Positions 23,168-35,560 of a stretch of 64,000 bases of DNA are shown here, in pieces. The translations under genes and the position numbers were made by a program. The notes under the pieces were generated by a model. The model had not been told where the DNA came from. It did no database searches and was given only the letters and a program-made list of their open reading frames with translations. Source of the stretch: Onchocerca lupi (lineage: Eukaryota; Nematoda; Chromadorea; Rhabditida; Onchocercidae); NCBI GenBank assembly GCA_028564675.1, contig JAOVVO010000009.1:124001-188000 (forward strand), given 5' to 3'. Positions within the stretch are counted from its first letter, which is position 1; every line of letters starts with the position of its first letter.

Positions 23168-25898
23168 AAGAGAAAAAACTATTGGAAAATACTAATTGTG
23201 AAACTGTGCTATTAAATGTCCTGTTTTTTTTCTTCAACTTTTTAACGAACATCATTATAATTTATCATTATTGGAATGTAATTAATGAAGCTCCAAATAT
23301 TATCATTATCTAGAGTTTCATTAATTGGATCATTTGATCAATTAATTTCGAAAAAAAAGTGAAAAGTGAAGGCAGAAAAAGACCTCGGTAGGGTAGCGAA
23401 AAGGAACTTTGACGACTTTCCGGCTTGCCTTTTCGGCTCATGTTCTGTTTTTATCGCACTTATCAACCTTTTGCCTAATTTTCCAAGTGTCATTAAGGAC
23501 AAGACATCAAATAATAATGAAGTAAGAATTATTGGCTTTTTAAACAGATGACTGACAATTCATTCATTTTGTCTCGACTATGAAGACAAGTTGGTCTTTA
23601 TCTCCGCTAAAATAGCAACAGATGGTACGTGCTTGAATTATTTTCCCGTGGAATGCAGCATAGTAGATATCCGAAGAAATATGGATCACGAATAGGCTGG
23701 CAGAGATGTTCGTCAGCGAGTGTAAAAAATTTAGCACACATGGATTCGACCATCCTGATCTTTGATGTTTCTCAATCTTATACCAAAGTATCTATTTAAA
23801 CTACAAATTTTTGAGGAAATATCAACGAAAAGTTCGCCAAAATAATCTGTTCATAATAAATCTGTTCCATACTACACAACCGCCAACGACTGATATCAAT
23901 AGGAAGATTGCAACTGTTAATAACTTATATGCCATCAGCACATTTGATGACCTCTCCCTTGTATATGAATATTGGGCAACTGCTTCATTTCGCTCTTAAC
24001 AAGTGATGAAGTTTGGAGCAGATTTTGAATTTGAATTCAACATATATGATGAAAGAATAATTTTACAAGTAAACAGCCATGGCACAGATTTAGGCAGCAA
24101 AAAATTATTGCAGTTAACAATGTAAGGAACCGGTAATTAATAAGTTGTTTTATTATTAAACCGGGAATGCAAAAATGTCATGATTTAATTGAAATGATTA
24201 ACAATATCTGTTTCGCTAAATATCGATATTAATCTGACATGTGTTTATGCAGGAGAAAGATGAAGAAAAGAAGTAAAATATATCTCAATCATTCATATAA
24301 TTCTGCGACAAGTCATAATTTACTAAATAAGAGAGGGAAACAATGAATTCAAAACTTCTTTCTCTCAGGTCACTTCATGAGCAGTATGAGGTCAAGCTGA
24401 AAAGATCCAGTATACAATCCTCAAGCTAAAAGCAGATCTATCATATTTGTATCGATACTGACCGATGAAGATAATAAACGGTGAACATGTGAATCTTCTC
24501 TTACGACAGATAAGATTTCATGTGTTCACTTCTCTTTTCTCCCTTTCTCCATTTTTACATATTTTCCTCGCAAAAACTAGTATCACCGCTAACAATGACA
24601 GAACGTCAACACTAACTTTAGAATTCCTAAACTGTAACGGAGAGACGTTCCGGAATACTTGAATAATAATAGCACATCCTCAATATTATGAGGTAAAACC
24701 TCTCATTGAATTAATTTTGAAATTTCGAATTTTTCAATTTATTAGGTTTTTGGGACTTTCCAAACAATATCACTAAAATGAGGGAGAGGAAAGCTACTAT
24801 ACATTAAAATCATTTTCACAAAGCTTCATAAAATATGCAAACCGAAGAAAGTAAACAATGTCTGAGGGTCACAGTAACCAATGATCAGGGCAAAAAGAAC
24901 TGTGGCTGGATGATGAGGAATGGTTGCATAGTATGGTACCTGCAATGGAGGGAAAATAGAGAAGACGACAAAGAGGCAAACATTGCAATAGAAACTGGTG
25001 ATCTGACGAGGGAACACCAGCACACTGACCGGCGATATCAGTGACATCACATTCCACACCACGCACCCATCGATCCAACTGACCCTTCCTTTCCCTACAA
25101 TTTCCCATCCTTGATTTGTCACCTGCAACACTACTTCCGCTTGCCATCAGATGGCATATATTGTCAACCTTGACATCATCACAATGATGAGAAAATAATG
25201 CACAAAAATAAATTAATTCTACTCAATAAGAATCATTTAACCTTACCAAATTCATTCTGTTATTTAGAAAGATTGCGATGATTTAAAATCTCCAAAATTC
25301 GCTTCTAAGTTGTGATATCGAATGCGACAATTTCTATATCATTTAGAATTACCGGAATTAGTGAGTGATAAGCTTTAAAAGAAAAGAAATTTTTATTCCC
25401 ATGGCAATAAATTTGAAGTTTATATATAAACAAATATCATCACATTTAGAAAGGGTCAGTTTATTTGCGGAAAGGTGAAGCTGCAATTGCAGAGTTCTGG
25501 ATAAAAATAAAACCATTTTAACTTGATAATCTCTATACTTCTTAAAATATTGACGCCAAATTATATCGTATCGTCATATATTTAGGAAGATTTATTGTTT
25601 ATAATGGATATTCCGTAACGCTGAAAAAAATTAATATATAGAAATATAATATTTGCTATTTAGAAAACAATGCTCCAGGTCATGCCATTTTTATCAAAAC
25701 AAGTAAAAATTTGGAAAAACCAATGATTGCAGGAAATCTAAAGAAATATCGCTGCAGGAATTCATAACAATGGAACTGAGGGGACTAAAATACTATGAGG
25801 TACTAATTATACCAAAAGTTGATATTTAAATGAAGTTGAGCCATCAGGATGCGGTATAGAAATCAAATTTGTACCATTATTGTTTGATTCTTTAAAAT
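22307..25898. other. Intergenic, with a GC-richer block at 24826-25147
   Basis: No exon chain is convincing. The block 24826-25147 is noticeably richer in GC than its surroundings and is open in two minus frames (one starting MASGSSVAGDKSRMGNC, one giving a hydrophobic run CNVCLFVVFSIFPPLQ) and one plus frame (69 codons). It has splice-like sites (TTGCAG/GT) but no clear partner exon. Short palindromic ATAAT-type runs lie at 22450-22540. Confidence 0.4.
23133..23166 (+). repeat. Poly(A) tract, 34 bases
   Basis: An uninterrupted run of 34 A residues. Similar shorter runs recur in the window (for example 40170, 55570 and 58197). They are probably simple microsatellites, though some may mark old retroposed ends. 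Confidence 0.9.
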
Positions 25899-28800
25899 TT
25901 ATAACGAATGAAATACCTGTAATGCAACACCACAGATAACACCAGCAACTACGAATAAAATACGAATAAGCCAATTAGGGAGTGAACTAGGTAATGGACG
26001 TCTTCGTTCTGTTAACAATTTCAAGTGTTTGAATTTTTTGTCGGTAAGTGGCGGATATCGCATACTAAAAATAATGACGTATTATACTTTACAGTGCCTA
26101 TGATTGTCACTATAAATTTAAGACTACAGTAAAATAAATAGTAACAGTTACAGCAATAATACCAAACTATCTAAAACTATTTTAATTCTCACATTCTTAT
26201 GAAAATTTCATCATTAATTAGAGATGAAAAAAAAGTCTATTGCGGACAAAGAAATCACAAAACGCAAAAAACTGCTTGCGAAAACTTACGCCAACAAAGA
26301 ATCACCAAAAAAACTTCTTATCAGTAGTGCTTTTTGGTTAGTGAATGTGTCGAAACCAAATTTTCCACGATATCTGCCCATACCGCTCTGGCCTACACCG
26401 CCAAATGGAAGTGTATCTACTATAAATAAATGAATTCGGGAGAAGAAATGAGTATTCAAATAAATTTCTGGATGGATAAAACGCAAAGAAACTTTCGTAT
26501 TTTAGAGCGTATCGGATCACGCATTCAGCAAAACTTACTGAAAAACTGAAGCATAACATCATTTACTGTCACGGAACCACTTGAAGTTTCAGCATATAGT
26601 TGCTGCACTTTCCTTTCAGATCTAGTAAAAAAATAAATAGCAAGTGGTTTTTCTCTTGATCGAATAAAGCTAATTGCTTCATCGAAACCACTGGTAACAA
26701 TAATTGGCAAGATGGGTCCAAATATCTAAATGTATTTCGATTTCGACAATTTAAATGACAAAATACAAAGTATGAAAAAGTTAATTTAATGAAACAGAAA
26801 TGAAAAAAGCTCAAAAAAAGCTTACTTCATCCTCCATAAGTGCATCATCTGCGGAAACAGCAATAATGATTGGAGGAATAAATAAGTCACTGCGATTGAG
26901 TTTGCCACCTTGATACAAAATTTGCCCGTTGCTACGTGCAAGCAAACTGGATAATCTACTGAAAAACCAATTGAACAGTAAAAATGATGGACAAACAACA
27001 GAACGGAAATTCACAGAGCAAAATCGACAGAATTTTTTGCGAGGATTCTGTAAAATTTTGAAGCAAGGATGGTTTCAATAACACACTCAAAGTGCTTCTC
27101 ATTGATGATTCGGCTATAATCATCGCTTTTTTCAGGCTCCGAACTGTAAAATTCTTCTAATCGTTGGATGAATTCATTTACTAGTGCTATTTTCAATGTT
27201 TCCGTAACGAGAACATAATCCGGTGAAATACAGGTTTGTCCACAATTGGTCCATTTTCCCCATACAATACGTCGAGAGGTTACTTCCAAATTTGCATCAC
27301 TTTCCACGATTACTGGACTAAAAAGACAAAAACATAATCTGATGCTAGAAGTATGGGTCCTGTGGATGTAGACCGCCTTTCACGATTTAAAATAATACAA
27401 CTTGACAGAAATGAAAACGAACGAAAGTACAGTATTCTAATCAAAACTACCCCGAAGAGAATGAATTTATTCAATATTCTTTCGGCTTCCCGAAAAAAAA
27501 AAGAAAAAGAAATTGTTATAACATCCATTTTTTTCTCCATAAACATCACTACTATTTCTTAAAAATGAGATATAATGATTGATTATTTTTTCAAATTAAG
27601 CGACATTAAGAAGATAAATAGAAACTTAATGCAAAGACTTATCTTTGATTGAAAAAATTAATCCCTCAAACGAAATATTACATTCCTAAAGTTACAATCT
27701 AAATGCAGAAATACCACATTCTACCTGTCTTTGAAATAATTCGCAAGTTTAATAAGTTGACATTTCCAGCAAAAATTATTTCTGCAGATGAACTGCTTTT
27801 CGTCATAAAATTAATATGAGAGGGCTGAAAACTGCAGAGAAAAGCATAGCGAATAAGGTGAAATTTTTATATCTGAATCAGTTGGATGGATGATACATTA
27901 TCGACCATCCCTGCAAAAAGTCATTCGAAATCTCCTATTTACCAATAAAATTTCCAAGCATGAAGCGAAATGAACCTCTTTCCACCTAGTTCAAGTGTGA
28001 CTGGTGTAAGATGCTGCGCAGCCGCTGCCATAATCACTTTCGCAGTAAGTGAATTTCCTGTATATAAGATGTGATCAAATCTCTCCTTTAAAAGATTTGT
28101 TGTTTCAGCAATGCCACCATTCACAACTGTCAAGAATCGCTGCAAATTTTCTACATTCAAATATGAATTTTAGAATTCAAAAAGAATATTATTATACTAA
28201 TATTTCATATGCACCAAATCATTATTCCTTATTTATTTCATTCAATTCAAGAATATTTCAGAATTTAAAAGATTCGTCGGATTTTTTTCAAATCTAAAAG
28301 GCTCACCGAATCAAAAAAGTGTGAAAAAAGATCATGTAAAGCTGCAGAAGTAAAAGGTGCATATTCAGACGGTTTCACTATAATCGTATTACCTGAAACT
28401 TTCTCCAACGAGAGAAATAAGTAAAAAGATACTGCTGAAATAATGCGTGTAATTTTTGAAAATGTAATCATATTAAACACCACTGAAGAAAACATAGTTA
28501 TGCATATGTGATATATAAATAGAACTATGCTGGATCAAATAAAGCCTCTCTTCCAATCTGTCATATACGATTCAGCACTTTTTCTAAAAAGAGATGATAA
28601 TGCTATTTAAGTTCTATCTAAGATATATTATTCAATAACTGACCGGCAGCCATTGCTGCAACTAGAGGTAATAAAACAAGAGACAGCGGATAGTTCCACG
28701 GTGCAATGATAAGGACCACACCCAAAGGTTCCTTCACGATAGCTACGGTATCCAGGAGTGAGAGAAATGTTTTCTTAACCTGAAAGTTTTACAATGCTTT

Positions 28801-29844
28801 AAAATACTGAAATAATGAATGAGAAGGCTGCGCGAATAATTAGCTACTGTTAAAATGCTATTCCGACATTTGAACATCTGAATATTTCAAATTCATAACT
28901 TACTGGTTCAGGCGAACTCCACTGCTCTAAATTATCCAACATATAATCGATTTCGATAAAAACGACATTCAGTTCTAAGCTGTATGTCAATTTTGATGAC
29001 TGGAAAAAACTGACATGAATTAAAAGAATATATGAATTTAAAGAATTACAAGAGAAGATAAAAGATTGAACAAATAACAAAATGAGTTATGAATCTGAAG
29101 ATATTTTTCATGAAATTAGTTTCGAGAGTTACTATACATAATTCTTTTCAATCATATGTGGCAGTTATCGGTATTTCAAAATGACCAATTTCTTTTTTTT
29201 CTCAGACTAGATTTTATTTTATGCCGATCTATAACTGAAATCATTCTGTGGTTTATACTAACCAGTTTGGTAATAATCCCAGCAGAATGATAGGCTCTTT
29301 GCTCTTCTACCAAAAAAGCTTCACAAACAAAAAAAAAAAAAAAAAAGAAAAAAAAATTTATGAGCATTTGAAAGAAAAATGAATTGAAAAAAAAAAGAAA
29401 TCTAATTTTTCTTTGAATTTAGCCATAGAATTTCAATGGAATATATGGTATTTTACAGGCTTACTCGTTTAAGATCATTGTATACAGCTTTGGTGAGAAC
29501 ATCAGTTTCTTCAATTAGGAGCTGCTTAAGATTTAGAAGCTGTTTTCGGCGGTATTCCAGTTTAGTAGTAATCCCCGTAGAAAAATACACCCTTTGCTCT
29601 TCTACCAACTGTAATAATAAAAAAAAGAGACTGAAAAAAAAAAAAAAAACTGAACTTAAACCAAATTTAAGAAAACAGTTAATTAAAACTTTTTTGAGAG
29701 GAGTTAAGAAAGAAAGAAACCCTGCAGCTTGTTGATACACCTGACAATGAAAGAATAGGTCATTCGATGAGATTTGAAAAAAAAAGTGGATTGTGCATGA
29801 ATTACCTGGTGATAGGGAGCATCATGCTGAATTACTGTTGCCAT
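25899..29844 (-). CDS. Class 3 (fatty) aldehyde dehydrogenase, 11 exons, 503 aa
   Basis: Exons 29806-29844, 29465-29608, 28904-28999, 28644-28779, 28307-28392, 27976-28139, 27087-27317, 26826-26958, 26539-26725, 26290-26419 and 25899-26064 sum to 1512 bases with every phase agreeing. The enzyme oxidises long-chain aldehydes with NAD. All ALDH3 landmarks are present: APWNYP (oxyanion Asn), NTIIVKPSE, the VTLELGGK glutamate, TNCGQTCISPDY with the catalytic Cys, EIFGPILPI and PFGGVGQSGMGRYRGKFGFDTF. After ALLIRSFFG a basic linker leads to a hydrophobic C-terminal helix (IRILFVVAGVICGVAL), the membrane anchor that places fatty aldehyde dehydrogenase in the ER or peroxisome membrane. C. elegans alh-4 and alh-5 are the expected relatives. 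The final exon may have an alternative splice at ALQ/GTATTT. Length matches the family (about 485-500). Confidence 0.93.
29262..29313 (-). pseudogene. Partial duplicate of aldehyde dehydrogenase exon 2
   Basis: Within the intron between exons 2 and 3, about 51 bases repeat the start of exon 2 at high identity: LVEEQRAYHSAGIITKL here, LVEEQRVYFSTGITTKL in the real exon. The copy stops at the point where the true exon continues with EYRRKQLLN, and it sits behind a T-rich run ending without a good acceptor. It looks like a truncated tandem exon duplication. Use as an alternative exon would need a donor at KLV that is not evident. Confidence 0.8.
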
Positions 29845-29899
29845 AAAGCACTCTACTAATAACTGACTACTTCAACAACACGTCGCAGTCGTATTTCTG

Positions 29900-31760
29900 A
29901 AATGGAAGAGTCATTGCAATGTCTCGACCGATACCGCATTTGTTGGTCTCGGAGATCACGGCTGAAGAATTTGGATTGATTGACAGTAGGAACAGGATAA
30001 TGAGCTCTTTCTTCCTTTCCCAACCTTTTTTGTCTCTCGAATAAAAAACAGCTCAGAGACGAGAGAAGAGACTGTCAACATGAGAATCAAATTAATAATG
30101 TCACAATAACTGAAAAGACTAAAGGAAAGAAAGAGATGCCTAGGGTTGTATGCATTTTGCTTGTCATATGCTGCAAGGAAGAAGTATCGGTTTGAAGAAG
30201 AACAAAGATCACTCCGCCTTCCAATTCTCGTTAATAATGTCCGAGAAGTACATCGAGAAATAAGTCAATACTGTTAGCTCAGGGAACACAGTGCTATCTA
30301 GAAGGTGGCGGTCAACATGAACAAGTCAACAAAGAAAGGAAGCCCACGCCTACGAGAGAAATTACCAACAGTGTGATCGATCGCTTCCCCACCGTATCGA
30401 TTATTCACTGAAGTTCCAATTGCACTAGTAGTATCAAAAGGTGGTGCAGCACTTTTCGTGCTATCGAGACTAGCTTCATGATGGACAAAGAATACTATGG
30501 TAGTTTTGCTACTAATAAAGTTTTCCATATCGGAACAGTCTGTTTTAAAAAGCCAAAGAAATGAAGGAAGAAAATCGAATATACCTCCGATGTAAGGAGC
30601 AGATAAATGGAGGATGAAAATTAGGTGTACCTCTCTTTGATTTCTAGGGATTTGTTTAACGCATTACTCATGCGGAGTTTACGAGTACGGAATGAACTTG
30701 TTTCCAAAAATGTCCAGTTCTGGAGAACACATTTCGATATATGTGAAATCTGGTGTAAGCAGAGTTATTTTATCCTGGTCATTCAGCTTCATTGCCATAA
30801 ACTTCATGGGGTTTCGGCCGTATCTTAGATTAGCATTGTTGAAATTCTTGAATATTTGGTGTTAAATGGGCAGCAGGACTATAGTAAATCCTGCATCAGA
30901 ATAATGAGCAAATCGAAATGTATGAGATCGTTGAGGATGAGATAGGATTAATCAATTGCCCCATGTGACTGATCTGAATTGGAAGAAAATCGTTGGCAGC
31001 AATGCTTTTCCCCTGGTGGAAACGATTAGACCTCTCAGCAGTGATGTATCGAGAAGTGTCAATGAAAAGATGCGAAACATTTGATGGTATGAGAAATTTC
31101 CACAGGGTAAATTAATGGAGGGACTAAAGTAAGAAGAATGATATAAAGATTTCAAGAGAAAAATCTCGATTCTTTGCAGTAACAGCATACATACAACACT
31201 GTATAATGGAGAAAAAAATCTTTTCCGAAGTAAAACAATAAGGACTACTACAGTTTAATAGCGGGAGGAAGTTGATCGAAGAAGAGCATCGATCTGTGTA
31301 CTTATTAGACAAGGAAAGACAGCATACCACTTATTATTTATGTTGCAAACAATTAAGGTAATGATAGCGGAGAGGAACATGAAAAGACAATCTTGGTTGT
31401 TTGATTGCTCAGTCGGGAAAATACGAGACAAACAAGGTAACAGATTGGTGATGACAGTTTTTCAACGTTAAAGGCGGAAACTGAGAGTCGCGGAAAAAAG
31501 TTTAGGAAAAAATGAAATTACTGGTGAAGGACTATGACAAAATCTTGTTACTTCTTTATAGTTATCGATTGATACACTGAATGATAGCATAATACATTCG
31601 GAACATTGTTGAGGTCTCTAGTGCTTCAAGGGCATGAATTTCTAGTTATGGGAGGGTGATGGGAATAGAACGTAAACGACTGTTTCAATGTTTGGGATCT
31701 GGATGTGAGACTGATGGTTCTTCAACTGAATTATGGTAGATCTGAAATGTTAGACTTAGG
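29900..31760. other. Unresolved segment with many fragmentary open frames
   Basis: This stretch is less AT-rich than its surroundings and holds short natural-looking frames on the plus strand, such as SRPIPHLLVSEITAEEFGLI (about 29920), LPHVTDLNWKKIVGSNAF (about 30955-31090), an Arg/Lys-rich run (31250-31450) and a short MGIERKRLFQCLGSGC frame (about 31660). On the minus strand an exon-like MENFISSKTTIVFFVHH frame starts at 30528 and ends at a GTTG/GTAATT donor. That one could be an alternative first exon for the aldehyde dehydrogenase. Frames change often, as in a decayed gene or an old retroposed copy. Confidence 0.35.
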
Positions 31761-31954
31761 TTTAAGTATAACATTTCAAATCTTATAATTCAGGGAAGAA
31801 TTATCGAAGAAAATATGAAATGCGCAAAAGATTTGGTTTATTGCAGTTCAGTTAGGACAGTTTAAGATTTTAGAGAAATACAACTTCATTTATTGGAGCA
31901 TAACAAGATACATTTATTGGATGTGTTTGATTCATCGTAGATTTGTCGCTCATT

Positions 31955-32658
31955 TCAAATGTGCATGCCAGGTTCTGCAAACGTTGCCTCAAAATCGACA
32001 CCAGCACTCATTAATGCAAATATTATCAAAGAAAAAGTAATAAGAAAGATTATTCCGCCAACAATTATGCAAGCTGTTGTGGGTGAACCTTCCAACGAAC
32101 AGCAGAAGCATCTGAAAGCAATCTTTTATAAGGAATTCAATCTTGCTGAAGAATTCAGATGATAGGCCTGCAAATCTACAGAAGATAATGCTAATGATAA
32201 ATAATAAAGGAGTCACTCAATGTCATTTCTTTTTATTAAAAATAAGTGCTACAGTTTTAAAAATTCCGAATCTTCAACAAAAGAAGTGTATAACTGCAAC
32301 TTTATATAACAAGCTGTTTATTGCTAAATCTCTGTCAGCAAGCCATGTTCCAAATCCTGCATTTTAGAATGAATATCACCCACTCGTCTTCCTTGAGGCC
32401 AGCTTTAATCATTTTTCTGGCACGTCGTTTCATTCGTTCCTTTCTAGTTAAATTCTTCTTATCTGTACCATACATTGATATGTCATACATCGATACATTG
32501 GCACCCACATCTCCCACTGTCTGCAGATAGCATGCATGACACAACTTTCATTACAATGCAGTTTGAATCTTCATGATTATTTCACTCTTTTGACATGATA
32601 CCCAAAGTGTTTTAATTTAAAAAAAAGTCTAAGAAATATTGCTTACCGTGTCTCCCAT
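31955..32658 (-). CDS. Single-pass membrane protein, 4 exons, 116 aa
   Basis: Exons 32647-32658, 32380-32520, 32253-32293 and 31955-32111 total 351 bases in consistent phase. The ATG lies six bases after a TTTTCAG acceptor. Order in the protein: a short Gly/Val/Tyr-rich head (ISMYGTD), a strongly basic segment (KERMKRRARKMIKAGLKEDE), an acidic patch (VEDSEFLKL), a double-Cys motif (CFCC), then one hydrophobic helix (TACIIVGGIIFLITFSLIIF) and a short tail ending GMHI. There is no signal peptide, so the basic N-terminal half is probably cytosolic, with the helix as a tail-like anchor. The third donor (CT/GTAGCA) is weak. Reading through it would end the protein three codons later at SEFLKL. AATAAA follows the stop. 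Confidence 0.6.
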
Positions 32659-33640
32659 TACAGAACTGAAAAGAACAAATTAAATCAGCGAAATTGATTT
32701 CGTATAGATTTTAATGTAATGTAATCATTGCATATTTCTTTTCAGTAATTTTTCAAAATGATAGTTTTTAACAGATGAATTTGCCAACCGATGGATGTAA
32801 AAGGCAGAAGTATTGCTTTTATTTCAATACTTCTGTTGTAATATTTGAGACTAGTAATTTATACCGAAGATTTCCAGGCCCATATGACCAAAAAAAAATT
32901 TCAAAATCAATGATTTGCACAGCGGTAACAAAAATCGATTTAGAACACAATTTTTTTCATACCATTTATTTTAGAAATTTCCAACGCTTTTGTCGAATTC
33001 AATTCTTAAATTTTAGATAAAAAAAGTATGTCACTAACGTCATTATTTCACTTGGTAAATGGCTCTGTTTTCTTCTTTATATCGAATCTGAAATTTTTAT
33101 AAAACTGATCAAAAAAGGATTTAAAAATCTAATCAAGGTTCCCATATTCGAGAAACACAAATAAACCCATAAATGTGTAATAAGATGCATACAATCTCCA
33201 AGAGACGGTCAAGCCTGACGCTCAAACTGTGCAATTATGGAAAGATTATCTAATCAAGCAGAAATGCTACTTTTATATTATAAATGAAAGCATTATGGAA
33301 ATTTATCATTAAGCCAGTTTTCGAAATTCTATCTCACCAAATGAATATGTAAATTATAAAGAAATTTGAATTAAACATCGAACGGAACAGGTAAGAAATA
33401 ATTGGAACAAAAAAAATTTTTGAATGGGACTTGTCTGAGGCAATTTAATCAATTTATTTTTACTATTAATATTCAGAAGCAAAGAAGCAAAAAGGTTAAC
33501 GATCACTTCGCATCTAGGTTTCTAATAATTTTTCCATCAATTCTATAATAACAGACAGAATTGACAAGAATCTACATTATCCATTCATGCAATAGGAGAT
33601 TGATAGAATATAAGACGCTGAGAAAAGATTGAATGATGAA
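32659..33640. other. No gene recognised
   Basis: One plus-strand frame of 81 codons (32775-33020) has no splice context. The rest is AT-rich and featureless. Confidence 0.45.
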
Positions 33641-33648
33641 AAATCGGG

Positions 33649-33754
33649 TTAATTCATATGTATTGAAAAATTAAATTTTGGTTGAGAAAAACTTTCACTA
33701 ATCAAAATCTCTAAGGCGCTATCGTCGGAATCGATAGAACCATCAGTTGCATAA
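33649..33754 (-). CDS. Candidate terminal exon
   Basis: After an ACATAG acceptor, 34 codons run to TAA with a soluble, acidic-start composition (YATDGSIDSDDSALEILISE, ending IHMN). Upstream exons would have to lie to the right, opposite the plus-strand reading at 33872. No family is recognised. Confidence 0.35.
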
Positions 33755-33871
33755 CTATGTATGTTTAGAAGAATTGTGGAAAAAATTCGCCATGCCATAA
33801 TCAATTACTTCATTCTAGTCATCTAAAATGTTTCCTTCATCAACCATAATGTGTTTAAATGCCTTTTTAGT

Positions 33872-33967
33872 ATGGCTGAAGCTTTTGTACCATACCTCGA
33901 TAGTATCGAACAGATAATTAGATTTCATGAAAACTTTGGTGACATCGATGAAATTAAAAAATTATGA
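33872..33967 (+). CDS. Short ORF behind a trans-splice-like acceptor
   Basis: The ATG is one base after TTTTTAG and opens 31 codons (MAEAFVPYLDSIEQIIRFHE..., helical, acidic) to TGA. A donor within it (TTTG/GTGACA) could instead join a downstream exon near 34483. Either a tiny gene or a first exon. Confidence 0.35.
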   Translation: MAEAFVPYLDSIEQIIRFHENFGDIDEIKKL

Positions 33968-34719
33968 GATTAAAATACGAATTATGAATTACTGTAGTGA
34001 AGTCATTTTCATACATTAAGCAACTTTTATACTGATGTGTGTATTATGAAACATCAATCCAAAATGATTTATGTATAAAATTTTAAAAACGTATCTAGTG
34101 ATACAGAAATGATAAAAGCGATTCGACTTTCCTAAAAAAACCATAAAATAACAGAAGCGAAAGAATATTTTAAATTAGATCGATGTTTGCGTAAATTTGT
34201 TTATTTATGCTAAAATTTTCGACAATTTTCACTCGTAATATCAATTATTTTTTTGATGAAGGAGTGAGAAATTCGAGTCTCTATGTCTCATTTCACAATT
34301 CAAGTTTCAATGCACTAGAAGCTTTTTTAAGATTTATAATCAGAAAAGAATTAAATGAGAAAAAAGAAAATAGATAATTCCTTACATCAATACAGACTTT
34401 CTAAATGTATTGACGGCTGGAAAAAAAAAAACTGAATAATTTGAATACTTAAAATGTGCAGCAGCACGCAACTTTATATTTAAATCATATGTTTTCTTAT
34501 CAGTGCATTCTCTAGAAATGAAATGATGGAGTAGTCCATAACTGTAGGTTATTTGAATTCATCTAAAAACTGATACTGTCAATCAAATTCAGTATCGTTT
34601 GAATAAGATGAACGGCCACAATTTAGAGGAATAATAAATATTGAATTTGAAAATAGAGTTTATAATTTGTCTAAAATTAGTATTAAATCAAAAATAGGAC
34701 AATAATAAATCCAGAAATT

Positions 34720-35002
34720 TCAAACGGAAAATCTGACTGCAGAGTCATTATATTCTGTATGAAACAAATAAGTGGGACGCAATTTCTCATCAAAATCCAT
34801 TGCATACCCAGACATTTCAATACTTTGCAACGGCTGCTGCCCGACCTGTTTGGAACTTCCTTTGCGGGTTTTTTTTTTAGCAGTAAATGCAAAGTAGCGT
34901 CTATAAAGTAAAAAATTAGTGATAAAGAACAGAGAGCATTCCATTAACAGCTCTTCAAAGCTCAAAAATCTACTTCTGTTTCTTTTTGTTTATGGATCGC
35001 AT
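34720..35002 (-). CDS. Small basic-headed protein, 2 exons, 69 aa
   Basis: Exon 1 (34974-35002) starts MRSINKKKQ 15 bases after an AAATCAG acceptor. Exon 2 (34720-34900) follows TTTATAG and ends TGA. Phase agrees and the product is 69 residues. The first half is very basic (KKKQKRYFAFTAKKKTRKGS), the second mixed with Tyr and acidic residues (YAMDFDEKLRPTYLFHTEYN). It resembles the cytoplasmic tail of a membrane protein as much as a free small protein, so an upstream exon with a membrane span cannot be excluded. Confidence 0.45.
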
Positions 35003-35560
35003 TTTTGCACGTGTAAACTGATTTACCATTACAAAATTTTTAAATACAGATTCTTTCTAAAGTTTTTCGAAGATGAAATAGCATTCGGCTAGACATCGCA
35101 TCATCGTTATCATTTCTGTATTATTGCCTTCAATAGTCTTTTCCTTTCAACTTGGTCGGATAATTGTAGTAACCACTGAAAGGATCAGTGTGAAATTTCA
35201 TTCAGGATTGGCTAGTAATGAAAATAATATAAAATAGCAGTGAGCATTTAGCGGTTTACTGGATGTATTTAATCAATATATGTGCCAGAAATTTTTGATT
35301 AATCAGTGCGAAGTATCGTTCGATGAGCTAGCAACAATCAGACACACCTTTTTAGATTTTCTAAAAGAACATTAAGGGATTATTTATGCTGAGTAACTGG
35401 AAAGGAAAATATACGTGCATTTCTGACTGTAGGATCTTTTGGAAATAATGCTCAATAATATTTCGACATGATATAATAAGGTCATTCATAGACATGAATT
35501 ATATTAAATAGCGCACGACGAACATTTCGCATTCTTGTCGGCACTTTGGAAAAAAACATA

